This document shows, one piece after another, positions 30,833 to 40,285 of a DNA stretch of 64,000 nt; within the stretch, counting starts at the first letter, position 1; each line of letters opens with the position of its first letter. The translations under genes and the position numbers were made by a program. Source of the stretch: Rhodamnia argentea (lineage: Eukaryota > Streptophyta > Magnoliopsida > Myrtales > Myrtaceae). The DNA lies in NCBI RefSeq assembly GCF_020921035.1, contig NC_063154.1, positions 4,960,001-5,024,000 on the forward strand. Direction: 5' to 3'. The notes beneath the pieces were generated by a model. The model searched no databases. It saw only the letters and a program-made list of their open reading frames with translations, and was not told the origin of the DNA.

Positions 30833-32098
30833 ATGTCGACAATACTGCGTAATTTCATATACCCACCGCCTCCGTTGCTGCTCACGACGGCCATGTCAGT
30901 GGTGAGCGTGGCCTCGATGGTCAATGGGGGCTTGTCGGAGGCGAGAGGAGTTCACCAGCAGTACTCCAAGTTCGCCCTCACACCCTGCAAGAAAGTCCCG
31001 AGCAGGAGCGGGATGTTGCTCCTCTATTCGCCGCCTTTCCTTGCGGGCGTCGCTTCCTTCTTGATCTTCCCCGACGGGGGCCTCAGGTTCCTGGTCCTAC
31101 GATCAGCCATCTGCCTCCATTTCTTCAAGAGAATCCTCGAGGTAAAGGCTAAACTTCTCTCTTTTCTATTGCTTCTCCAAAGCAATCCTCAAGGCCGTTT
31201 GGTTTCTGACATTTATGAGCACGTTTTTGGTTTGTGTTCCGAAGAAGGTCATGTCAACGCGCGCTTCAGAGGAATAATCGTTGAGCACACATGTGCCCCG
31301 AGTCACTCTTTACTGTAGTGATATGAAACCCTTGCTTGTTGATAACATATTTGGTACAAGAAAGTTACGAGATATGCGGAATCGAATCCCCGTGTTCTCG
31401 TTCCAAACTGTGAGACGTTAAAATGTTTTATCAATCTGCATTTTGCGGCTTCAATTACGACTTGAAAACCCTTTTCGAAGTGTCATAAAATGCATTTTTA
31501 GGGCAACTCTTTTCGGTTCTCAAATGAAAATAAAACGGCGAATCCGGCAGAACTAAACTGGCCTAAGCTTCTGTTTCGCTTATACCTTCTTGAGCAAATT
31601 CATTTCAACCAAGAAACTTCATCTCAGGTCTTGTTCGTTCACAAGTTTAGTGGAGGAATGGGCGTGGACTCCATGGTCGTCATCTCTCTCAGCTACTTCC
31701 TCTCAACCGCGACATTGATCTACTCGCAACACCTGTCCCAGGGTCTGCCCGAGCCCCCGGTGGACCTGCTCTATCCAGGGATCGCGCTATTCCTGATCGG
31801 GATAGCTGGCAACTTGTACCACCATATCCTCCTCTCCAGACTGAGGCAAGAGGGTGACAGAGACTACAAGATCCCCAAGGGTGGCCTGTTTGGCTGGGTC
31901 ATTTGCCCACACTACCTCTTTGAGGTCATAGATTTTGTGGGGATTACGTTCATTTCCCAGACAGTTTTTTCTTGTTCCTGGTCTCTGGGCATATTTTTCT
32001 ACTTCCTGGGCAGGAGCTATGCCACTAGGAGGTGGTACACTTCCAAGTTTGAGGACTTTCCTGAAGATGTCAGGGCTCTTATTCCATTCATCTTCTGA
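30833..32098 (+). CDS. Steroid 5-alpha-reductase family protein, paralogue A
   Basis: The exons are 30833-31141 and 31628-32098, giving 259 residues. The protein is a multi-pass membrane enzyme of the 3-oxo-5-alpha-steroid 4-dehydrogenase C-terminal family, closest in memory to Arabidopsis At5g16010. Family hallmarks are PPPP near the start, QYSKF, GMLLLYSPPFLAG, HKFSGGMG, IPKGGLFGWVICPHYLFE and the end GRSYATRRWYTSKFEDFPEDVRALIPFIF. NADPH-dependent reduction of a steroid or fatty-acyl double bond is expected from the family; the substrate is unknown. The start codon is the first in-frame ATG and aligns with paralogue B. The frame is open, so the gene may be functional. It is the copy-A partner of 35592-37191. 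Confidence 0.92.
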
Positions 32099-32299
32099 AT
32101 TGGTAGAGAGTGGTGATCGGAAGAACACTGGTTCAAAGGGATTATTTTTTAGGAAAAGAGTCATGTACAGGCTTACACCTGATGTCTCATTCGAGTACAT
32201 ATGAATGTTCCGAGCTGCTAGATATATTGATGGCATCATTTACCTTATCTTTTTTTTTTGGTCCAAATCATTTACCTTATCTAGGATCTACTCAATTAA

Positions 32300-32865
32300 G
32301 GAAATAAATGATAATTACCGAAACCCTCGATATTTTGGCATCGTTACACAATAATCCCTGAATTTTGAAAAGTTTGAGATTACCGTCCTTCGCTTTGCCA
32401 CCATAATACACTTTCCCCAAACTTTGTGAAGGTACAGATTATCGCCTCTCTATTATGCCTATTGTTGCAATCGTTAGCTTTTTCTATCTGCACAACCGTC
32501 AAATATCACATGAAAATGGAGCTGTTCAATTTTTTCGACAAAAAGGCGGGCTCTATTACATGGTCCAGAAAGTTAAAAGAATGGAGAGGACGCATGGTTC
32601 ATGAAGTTGACAAAATTCGATAGAACCGTACTAAAGTTCCGGTAAAATGAAAAATGAGTTAAATCTACTTTCATGTAATACTTATCGGCTAAGCAGAGGG
32701 AAAACTAGCGACTGAAACAAAAGTCAAAGTTTAGAGGAGTAATCTGTGATTTGTCAAAGTTCTTGGACTATTATGCAATGGGGCCAAAACTGAGGGAGAT
32801 AGTACGTAACTTCTCAAAGTTGGGGAAAAATTGTGCGACTGTACTTAAGTTTAGGGAAATCTTAA
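32300..32865. mobile_element. Degenerate inverted-repeat element
   Basis: The left part contains CACAATAATCCCTGAATTTTG and TACAGATTATCGCCTC. The right part, read in reverse, contains CACAATTTTTCCCCAACTTTG and CACAGATTACTCCTC. The arms are long but diverged, as in old plant MITEs. Traces of the right arm occur at 38,960-39,110 in the duplicate segment, so the insertion probably preceded the duplication. Confidence 0.5.
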
Positions 32866-32899
32866 GCATGACATAGTCAAGTTGTGTTACTTGAGATCC

Positions 32900-33636
32900 A
32901 GTATGGATCTCATGCTTTCTAGTCTACTGGACTGGCAAGCAGGTATATACCATCTTCAGTGCCCCGTCTTCAAGAGTATTCTCATTGCCTATCGCTTTCC
33001 ATCTCTAATCTTATCTTAGTATCCCTCCCGATTCGCATTGTTTGCTTCGTTTGATTCGTCTCGCTACGTCATGGTTTGATGATATTCCTCTACCGTTCTC
33101 CCCCAAGCAGGAATCCCCGAAAACAACAAAGTGGGAATCTGTGTGTCGGCCTGGTATTTGGTTGACATTCATTCGCCCTTACAAAGAGTTCCGACTGGTG
33201 TTAATTGTTCCGATATTTGAAGAATCTAAATCACGTGCCAATTGTGCATGATAGGATCTAGGAGGAGTGCGTCGTCGGGAGTGTGCTTGGTGAATGATTA
33301 ACCATCTCATGGCTTACTAGTTGCTTTGTTCCTGGAATTTCCTTTAACCTGGGCTGAACTTTATTTCTGGGAATGGAGTGATCGAGTATGTTTGAGCTCC
33401 GTCAGATTTATGATAGTATTCTACGACAAGCATTTCATTTTTTTCTCATCATGGGATATCTGAGAACTGAACAGATGAAATTGGGTGGTTGTTGAGAGGA
33501 AATTGAATTGTTCAGGAACAGTTGCATTGTTTAAAAAACCATGCATTTTCTGCGTAAGACAATGATGGCGTGCTTGAAAGTTTCAAACAATGAAGACTGT
33601 GATCATAGTTTGCAGCTAAAGGACATAAAACAATGA
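32900..33636 (+). other. Duplicated SPP 5' flank in copy A
   Basis: This segment matches 39,130-40,090 upstream of the intact SPP gene. Shared words include CATCTTCAGTGCCCCG/CATCTTCAGTTCCCCG, TTACTAGTTGCT and TTCTACGACAAGCATTTCATT. It therefore represents the old promoter and leader of the dead SPP copy at 34,075. Open frames inside it are not conserved between the two copies. Confidence 0.7.
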
Positions 33637-33941
33637 GGGAATAAGTACACCATGAGTGCCATAACTTGTGTACGGCGTTTACTTGAGTGCCATAACTTTC
33701 AAAACGTTCACTTGAGTGCCATAACTTTCAAATATCGTTCATTTGAGTGTTACGTCAGCTTTTTCGGCAAGCCACGCCAGCTTTTTCGCTGTGCCACGTT
33801 AGCGTTCCGATGCTCATGTCGGCGATGGCACTCAAGTGAACGATTTTTGAAAATTATGGCACTTAAGTGAACGTTTTAAAAATTATGGTATTCAAATGAA
33901 CGCTGTACAAAAGTTATTGATACTAATAGTGTGCTTGTCCC
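33637..33941. mobile_element. 305-bp MITE inserted in copy A
   Basis: The segment is a long inverted repeat, running from GGGAATAAG to CTTGTCCC, with arms rich in GAGTGCCATAACTTTCAAAA and its inverse. It is flanked by AACAATGA (33629-33636) and AACAGTGA (33942-33949), an 8-bp duplication with one mismatch (9 bp if the next G is counted). The matching place in copy B (about 40,088) lacks it, giving an empty site. Confidence 0.87.
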
Positions 33942-34074
33942 AACAGTGAGACACTTTCGGTAGAATAATGAACTACCGTGTTTTGAATTCATGTTAATTT
34001 TACTGTCTTGGAGAGCTGTTGTCCCGTACTCGGACGGTTACTGTTGTTGCCTACTTGTAGAGTTTGTGAAAATA

Positions 34075-34914
34075 TTGGATCGGCTTGGTGGTGCTGCACG
34101 CATCATGATAGTAGCGGATCTCGACTTTACCATGGTCGGTAGCTTTTCCTGCCTGTTGCCCATCAATTTCATTCCCCTATCGACTCTCAGAAGTCATGAT
34201 CATGTCTCTGCGAACTGAAATCATGTGTGGTGAATCTGTAGAGTGCGCAACCTTGCTAGGTATACCACTCTTAGATATGCGGAAGATTTGTGGTGATAAT
34301 ACGAGAGAAATGTAATAAAAAACTCAAGATAAACTCGTTATACTAAACCGCAGTAAAAGTATAACACTCGTGAATTATCTCGTATAACTATTACAATCTA
34401 TTCTCTCACGACACACTCTAAAACTCTAAAAAAAAATGAAGTCTTTCTCTCCATGTGAGAAAGCTTGAAAAAACAACATTCAAGACTAGCGTGAAAGAAA
34501 AAGTTCGCCGCTTGCACTTCACCGCCAATGAAAGAAATAAAATTGGACTTGATCTTCTCTTCAAGGTGGTCCATCCATTTTGCCGACTTCGAGTGTGAAA
34601 ATGAGCTGCTGCACCTTTTTTTCAAGCCAAAGTGCAAGTTCTCAATTTGGACTTAATTTGCTTTCTTTTTTGACTTTTCAACTGCTTGCTACACGAAGGC
34701 TTCTAGTTGCCATCATCATGTCAATTACTAGAGTCTCGGTTAAGACCTAAAGTCCAGTTAAGACTTTTCTCTCTCTTATATTAGGTGTTGGACTCCAACA
34801 GAATCAATGGAACCGAATCATGAATGGGAGTGTTGTCTGAATCAGAAACGGAACCGCGATGTGGCCACCGGAGAAACAGAAAAATTTCGTGGACTTACTC
34901 CTCAGGTGCTGTAT
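34075..34914 (+). pseudogene. Sucrose-phosphatase pseudogene (5' fragment, copy A)
   Basis: Exon 1 is recognisable as DRLGGAARIMIVADLDFTM at 34,078-34,134, but its ATG has become TTG. Intron 1 then runs straight into the middle of exon 2 at about 34,188 (TCATGATCATGTCTCTGCGAACTG), so about 170 bp of intron end and exon 2 start are lost. A 564-bp solo LTR (34237-34800) splits what remains of exon 2. Exon 2 ends correctly at CTTACTCCTCAG (34,914) and the copy stops just inside intron 2, at the duplication junction. Exons 3-8 are absent. It cannot make an enzyme. The intact gene is at 40286-44285. Confidence 0.93.
34237..34800. mobile_element. Solo LTR, 564 bp
   Basis: The insert begins TGTAGAG and ends CCAACA, the TG...CA ends of LTR retrotransposons. 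It is flanked by a perfect 5-bp duplication GAATC (34232-34236 and 34801-34805). Comparison with the intact SPP exon 2 shows exactly this block is extra. No internal region is present, so the full element has recombined away to leave one LTR. I cannot tell Copia from Gypsy origin. Confidence 0.93.
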
Positions 34915-35591
34915 TCTAACTCAATTTTTAGTTGGCTGCTCTTTTCAAGGTGTATTGAAAGATCTGGGGTGGGATGGTACCACTGTAAACATCATTGCAA
35001 AGGAGCTCCTGTTCTATTCATTGTGAAATGCTTATCTAAAGAAGATAACAGAGAGTGTAAAACATCCATAGAGATTTGTCGAGGAAGACAAGTTTTATCA
35101 GGACGGGCACGAGAAGCACCGATGCCTACATATGTTTCAGCAAACTGAGAAGCGGCAACGGAGAAGAAGGTCACACCAGATGTTATCAACTGCATTTGGC
35201 CGGTGGTTGAATAGTCATAATGCCAATGTTAGGTAACCATTGAAAGTTCCATCATTGTTTGTTAGTATTAATTAATAACCCATCTTTTCTCTAGAAATTA
35301 CTTGAGTACCTTCCTTTTTCTTTCCATTCACCTCTACTAAAATACAAAGTAGGGGAAGAAATAATTCATCGATGTTTCAGTCAATGACGAAGAACTATTC
35401 CCCACGACGTCACATGGGATACGGAATCGAATTGTATACAATAGAAGGTGGTTGGAGCATTTTATAAGAAGGGTATAGAGTTGCATATGGCTAATAGATT
35501 GTCAACTTGTATATTTCAGCGCACTTGTAATTCCTGTTGATCACATCGAAGAGTCATCATCTCAGCTGCAGAAAAACACGCTAGAGAGGCG

Positions 35592-37191
35592 ATGGTGATA
35601 TCGACCATACTGGATTTCGTGTTCCCGCCGCCTCCGTCGGTGTTCACGACGGCCATGTCGGTGGTGAGCGTGGCCATGCTGGCCTATCTGGGCTTGTTGG
35701 AGGCGAGAGGAGTTCACCTGCAGTACTCCAAGTTCAGCCTCGCTCCCAACAAGAAAGTCCAGAGCAGGACCGGGATGTTGCTCCTCTACTCGCCGGCTTT
35801 CCTCGCGGGCCTCGCTTCCTTCTTGATCTTCCCCGACGGGGGCCTCAGGTTCCTGATCCTACGGTCAGCCATCTCCCTCCATTTCTTCAAGAGAATCCTG
35901 GAGGTAAAGCTGCACTTCTCTCTTTTTCTATTGCTTCTCCCAACCCTCAAGGCAGCTGTTTGCTTTTTAGAAATGTTATTGGTACAAGAAACTTATAAGA
36001 CATGTCCTAATCCAATCCTCATGTTCTTGGTCGAAATCGTAAGACATAAAATTGTGTTATCAGTCTGCAGTTTGCAGATTTGATTCCAACTTTGAAAACC
36101 CGTCTCGAAATGTTGAAAGATGCATTTTTAGGACAACTCCTTTCAGTTCTCAAATAAAAATGAAACAACGAATGCGGCGGAACTAAAGACGCGCTTGATA
36201 ATATTTTTGATTCTCTGTTCTTTTGTACCCCAAAATAGTGATTTTTTGTTCCTAGGAACGGAAACAAGAATAAAAAAAAATAGATTCTTTATTATCGAAA
36301 ACAAAAAAAGAAACAATGTCATTTTAGAAAAACAAGCTTAGTGTAACTTAATGCTCATCTTTACAATCATGAGCCCACTGCCCTCGTCATCGCCGCCGCC
36401 GCCGCCGCTAGTCTCTAGTCACCGATCGTCGCTGCAGCTCGTCGGTCCCTGCCACCTCCACTAACATTTTTGTAATTAAATAAAAAATTGGAAATTGAAA
36501 TTCTTATAATTGTACCGTACACTTTTTTGTTCTTTTTCTGTTCCGAGAGTATAAATTTTGTACAGTTGCCAAACGAATTCTTCTACTCAGAAACTGTTCC
36601 CAAAAATATAAAATTATTTCTGCTCAGAAATTATTCCCAAGAACAGAAACTGGCCTAAGCTCCTGTTTCGCTCTTATAGTTTTCTCAAGCAAATTCATTT
36701 CAACCTAAACTTTTTCCCAGGTGTTGTTCATTCACAAGTTTAGTGGAGGAATGGGCGTGGGCTCCATGGTGGTCATCTCTCTCATCTACTTCCTCTCAAC
36801 CGCGACGTCGATCTACTCGCAACACCTATCTGAGGGTCTGCCCGAGCCCCCGGTCGACCTGCTATATCCGGGGATAGCGCTATTCCTGATCGGGATAGCC
36901 AGCAACTCGTACCACCATATCCTCCTCTCCAAGCTGAGGAAAGAGGGTGAGAGAGAGTACAAGATCCCCAAGGGTGGACTGTTTGGCTGGGTCATTTGTC
37001 CACACTACTTGTTTGAGGTCATAGCTTTTGTGGGGATTTCCTTCATTTCCCAGTCAGTTTATTCTTGTTCCTGTTCTCTGGCCATATTTTTCTACCTTCT
37101 GGGCAGGAGTTACGCCACTAGGAGGTGGTACACTTCCAAATTTGAGGATTTTCCTGAAGATGTCAAGGCTCTTATCCCATACATCTTCTGA
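35592..37191 (+). CDS. Steroid 5-alpha-reductase family protein, paralogue B
   Basis: The exons are 35592-35903 and 36721-37191, giving 260 residues. It has the same architecture and intron position as paralogue A, about 80% identical in protein by eye. Both keep HKFSGGMG, YPGIALFLIGIA, IPKGGLFGWVICPHYLFE and GRSYATRRWYTSKFEDFPEDV. The family (PF02544-type membrane reductases) reduces a steroid or fatty-acyl double bond with NADPH; the substrate is not known. Copy B is longer by one residue at the N-terminus (MVISTILDFVFPPPP). Its intron is 817 bp against 486 bp in A, largely because of a transposon at 36188-36649. Confidence 0.92.
36188..36649. mobile_element. MITE-like insertion in the intron of reductase paralogue B
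   Basis: In paralogue A the intron reads straight through GCAGAACTAAACTGGCC. In B about 460 bp lie between the matching halves GGAACTAAA and CTGGCC. The insert has weakly inverted ends (CGCTTGATAAT on the left, inverse of CGTTTGGCAACT near the right) and a GC-rich middle with a CCG repeat at about 36,388-36,408. The flanking duplication is imperfect. Confidence 0.75.
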
Positions 37192-37693
37192 ACCGATGAG
37201 AGTAGTGATTGGAAAGACACTAATGTGTTCGTTTTTCTGTTTTGGGTTTGCTCTTGGGAATTTGCATTATGTTGCTTGCAGATCTGGTTCGTCGATTTGT
37301 ATCTTATGGAAGAGTCATATACAAATACCTGATGCTCCGTTCTAATAGGATTGACTTATATGAATGTTCCAAGCCCTTGATAATAAGCGTGTCTAAAAGA
37401 ACTGAAGAAAACATTTGTCCACTCCTGGCTCTGATGATTCTTCGTGATGACTAGAGGCAAACGTTTCACCTATTGAACTTGTTTCCTATTTTCACCGATA
37501 GGCACGCGGTCCTACTGATAAAGGGATTGAGGAGGTGAGGACACTAGCATCATAGGTAAGGAGTTCGAATCCCGCGCTTTGTAAATAGACAGAGCAAAAG
37601 TCCGAGAGAGGAGGATTAAAGACAAAACAAATAAATTTTTTTTTTGTTCCTTGTCTTTATGCATTCAGCCAACATAACAAGGAATGAGCCATG
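37192..37693. other. 3' flank of paralogue B with a tRNA-like segment
   Basis: The first 200 bases are probably 3' UTR. The remainder is AT-rich spacer up to the transposon at 37,703. A possible tRNA-derived segment at 37,497-37,650 is listed separately. Confidence 0.45.
37497..37650 (+). repeat. Possible tRNA-derived SINE fragment
   Basis: The word GGAGTTCGAATCCCGC at 37,560-37,575 closely matches a tRNA T-arm / RNA polymerase III B box. The 60 bases before it could hold an A box, and an A- then T-rich tail follows after about 70 bp. No cloverleaf forms convincingly, so this is not called as a tRNA gene. Confidence 0.35.
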
Positions 37694-37702
37694 AAGTTGA
37701 AA

Positions 37703-38422
37703 TGGGAAAAATACTAAAAAAGTTCTAAACTTATTGTATTGATGCCAATTGAGTTTTAAATTTTTTAATTAGACCAATTTAGTCTGAAACATTTTGCATT
37801 TATGTTAATTGAGTCCATATAGCCAATTTAACCGAAAATCGCTAACGTGAACGTCGGATGTCCTATGTGGTGCGACCGACACCGACGTGGACAAAATTTC
37901 AAATTATTTATTAAATAACAAAATTTCAATTATATTTATTATTTCTTCCTTTCATTTTGTCCGGCGAGGGTTGCCCGCACTAGGCAAGGGCCAGCAAGCC
38001 CTCGTCGGCGGCAAACGAGGCTACAAAGGCCATTTTCCGGGGTCTCGTGGCCCCATCGGCTCCGGGTGAGGGTTTGCGGGCTGTCGCCCGGTGATTGGCG
38101 AGGGCTTGCTGACCCTTGTCTAGCAGCTAGTGACCCTTACTAGCCACAATGAAAGGAAAAAAAGAAGAAGAAGAAGAAGAAGAGAAAGACAAAAATTTAA
38201 AATTTAATTTTTTTAAAAAAAATTATTTAAAATGTCCAAATTAACGTCGGTTGCGCCACATAGGATAGTCAGTATCCGTGTCAACAATTTCTTGGTAAAA
38301 TTAACCAAATAGACTTAATTGATACAAACACAAAAGGTTTGGAATTAAATTCGTTCGGTTGACGGGTTTATGATAGAATTAGTATCAATGCAATAAGTTT
38401 ATGACTTTTTTGGCGTTTTTTC
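37703..38422. mobile_element. 720-bp Mutator-like inverted-repeat element
   Basis: The left arm reads CTAAAAAAGTTCTAAACTTA then TTGTATTGATGCCAATT. The right arm in reverse reads CCAAAAAAGTCATAAACTTA then TTGCATTGATACTAATT. Flanks AAGTTGAAA (37694-37702) and AAGTTGGAA (38423-38431) form a 9-bp target duplication with one mismatch, as for Mutator-like elements. The GC-rich centre is also inverted (GGCAAGGGCCAGCAAGCCCT against GACAAGGGTCAGCAAGCCCT). There is no transposase, so it is non-autonomous and of the same design as 8645-9631. Confidence 0.85.
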
Positions 38423-38431
38423 AAGTTGGAA

Positions 38432-40285
38432 ATGAAATGCATCAGTAAAGAGCAAAGCAAATACGAGGCAGTTTTGGGTTGTATTTTGCATTCTTGATTG
38501 AACAAGGACGGGACGGGACAGGAGAGACCATCCGATTTCTGCCATTCATTCGTTATTTGGTGGAGATCCAAGTCCCAAAGATGGTACAAAGTTTGTTTTT
38601 TTGGTCGAATGTTTCATTTCATATGAAAAAAAGTACATAACCTCAAGATAAATATGCAAATCCTATAAAATAACTAAAACAAATAAAGTTGAAAAGTGAA
38701 TCAACTTGGTACACTTTGCAGAAACTCACTCATTCCACAAAGATCGATCCGTTGTAGCATCGAAGCACAAACGGTGGCCGATCACCGAATCTTGGAGCAA
38801 CATAAGTGATGGGCAAATACTGAGAAATCTCTCTATAATAACTACGGTTTTACCAAAAGATGATGCGCGCCTAGGTTCAGTATCCCCACACCGTTACCGT
38901 ATGGAGAACAGAGTTTATATCTGAGTTGCATTGAACAAGGGGGACGTTATTGGAAGTTTTGGTAAAAGAAAGAGTAAATCCATTTTCGGTTAATACTTAA
39001 TATTTGGCAAATGAAAGAGTAAATTCAGAAAGGTAGTCTATTATTTTTGAAAGCTCTGGAGTTATTGTATAATGTGGTCCAAGTTGAAAGAATAATCAGT
39101 GACTTTTGAGTTGTGGTATTGTCCACTGACCAGTAAGCACTGAGCAGGTATATTCCATCTTCAGTTCCCCGTTTCCAAGAACACTCTCGTTGCCTTATCG
39201 CTTTCCGTCTCTAATCTTATCCTTGCTCCAGTTCTTCTTCGCTCCCCTTTCGCATTGTCCTCTTCATTCTATTCTTCTCGCATGATCGCATCGTGGGGTC
39301 GTCCCCTGATGTTCCCGGACCGTTCTCCGAAGCAGAAATCCCAGAAGAAAACAGGTGGGTATCCATGAGTGGACATTCATTTGCCCCTTACAAACAGTTC
39401 CGTCCGGTGTCGAATTTCCGATTTTTCGAAGGATCGGAATCCCCTGTCGGATGCTTCTTTTGGGTTCTTCTGATTTGGGTCTCAGAGTATTGTGCATGGA
39501 AGTAGCTAAGGAAGAACCAAGAACATCTTATTTGCATTTTAGTACATGAAGCTACGGTGTGCTGTGCGCGTAACCACCATAAAGAAAGTTTTTTTTTTTT
39601 TCTTTATTCTGCTACGAAACCCATCTGGCTACCTTTGAGAAAATTCTAGTCGAAGTGGCTATGCATTTGATCCTTCTCTAAAAGCAGCTTAATCCGCCTA
39701 CCGTGCATTATAGATTCTCTGAGTAATGCGTTGTTGGGAGTGGGTTAGCGATTGATTAACCATCTCGTGGTTACTAGTTGCTCTGTTGCTGGAATTTCAG
39801 CAGGCTGGACTTTATATGTGGGAATGGAACAACCGAGTTTGTTTGCGCTCTGTCAGATTATAAGTCGCGTATGATAGTATTCTACTACAAGCATTTCATT
39901 TTTCTCATCACGAGATGTCTGAGAACATAGCTGGATGAAATTGGGCAGTAGTCGAGAGTAAATTGAATTGTTCACAAACAGTTTGCGTTGTAAAAATCCA
40001 TGCATTTCCTACATAAGACATTCATGGTGTGCTTGAAGTTTGAGATGATGAAGACTTGATCATAGTTTGTAGCTAAAGGATATAGAACATGGAAGTCGCT
40101 TCCTCCTGTAGGATAATGCACTATCCCATTTTCGTTTGAATTTCCAATCTTTACGAAATATGAATCAGTTTTTGTTAATTTACAGTCATCGGGAGCTTTT
40201 GTTCTGTTTAGGCTTTGGGATTTGTTTACTAATTCCACTAGCGGTAGCTCTTGTTGCCTACTTATAGAGTTGGTGCGTGAAAGTA
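38432..40285 (+). promoter_or_regulatory. SPP upstream region and leader (copy B)
   Basis: From about 39,130 to 40,285 this matches the flank of the SPP pseudogene in copy A, in the same order. It probably holds the SPP promoter and an untranslated first exon. The pyrimidine-rich stretch at 39,190-39,290 looks like a leader, and a possible leader intron lies between about 39,355 and 40,280. The open frames at 39,264-39,549 are not conserved in copy A. No distinct gene is seen. Confidence 0.5.

Noticed and set aside
31787..32239. 150-codon minus-strand open frame
   Set aside because: It is antisense to exon 2 of reductase paralogue A, whose protein is clearly recognisable.
36388..36408. CCG repeat as a coding poly-Pro or poly-Ala tract
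   Set aside because: It lies in the transposon-derived insert within the intron of reductase B, with no open frame joining either exon.
37497..37650. A tRNA gene, from the GGAGTTCGAATCCCGC motif
   Set aside because: No acceptor stem or anticodon arm could be folded around it. It is listed only as a possible tRNA-derived repeat.
39264..39549. Overlapping open frames upstream of SPP as a separate small gene
   Set aside because: The duplicate sequence in copy A (about 33,040-33,250) does not keep any of these frames. A leader or leader-intron explanation fits better.
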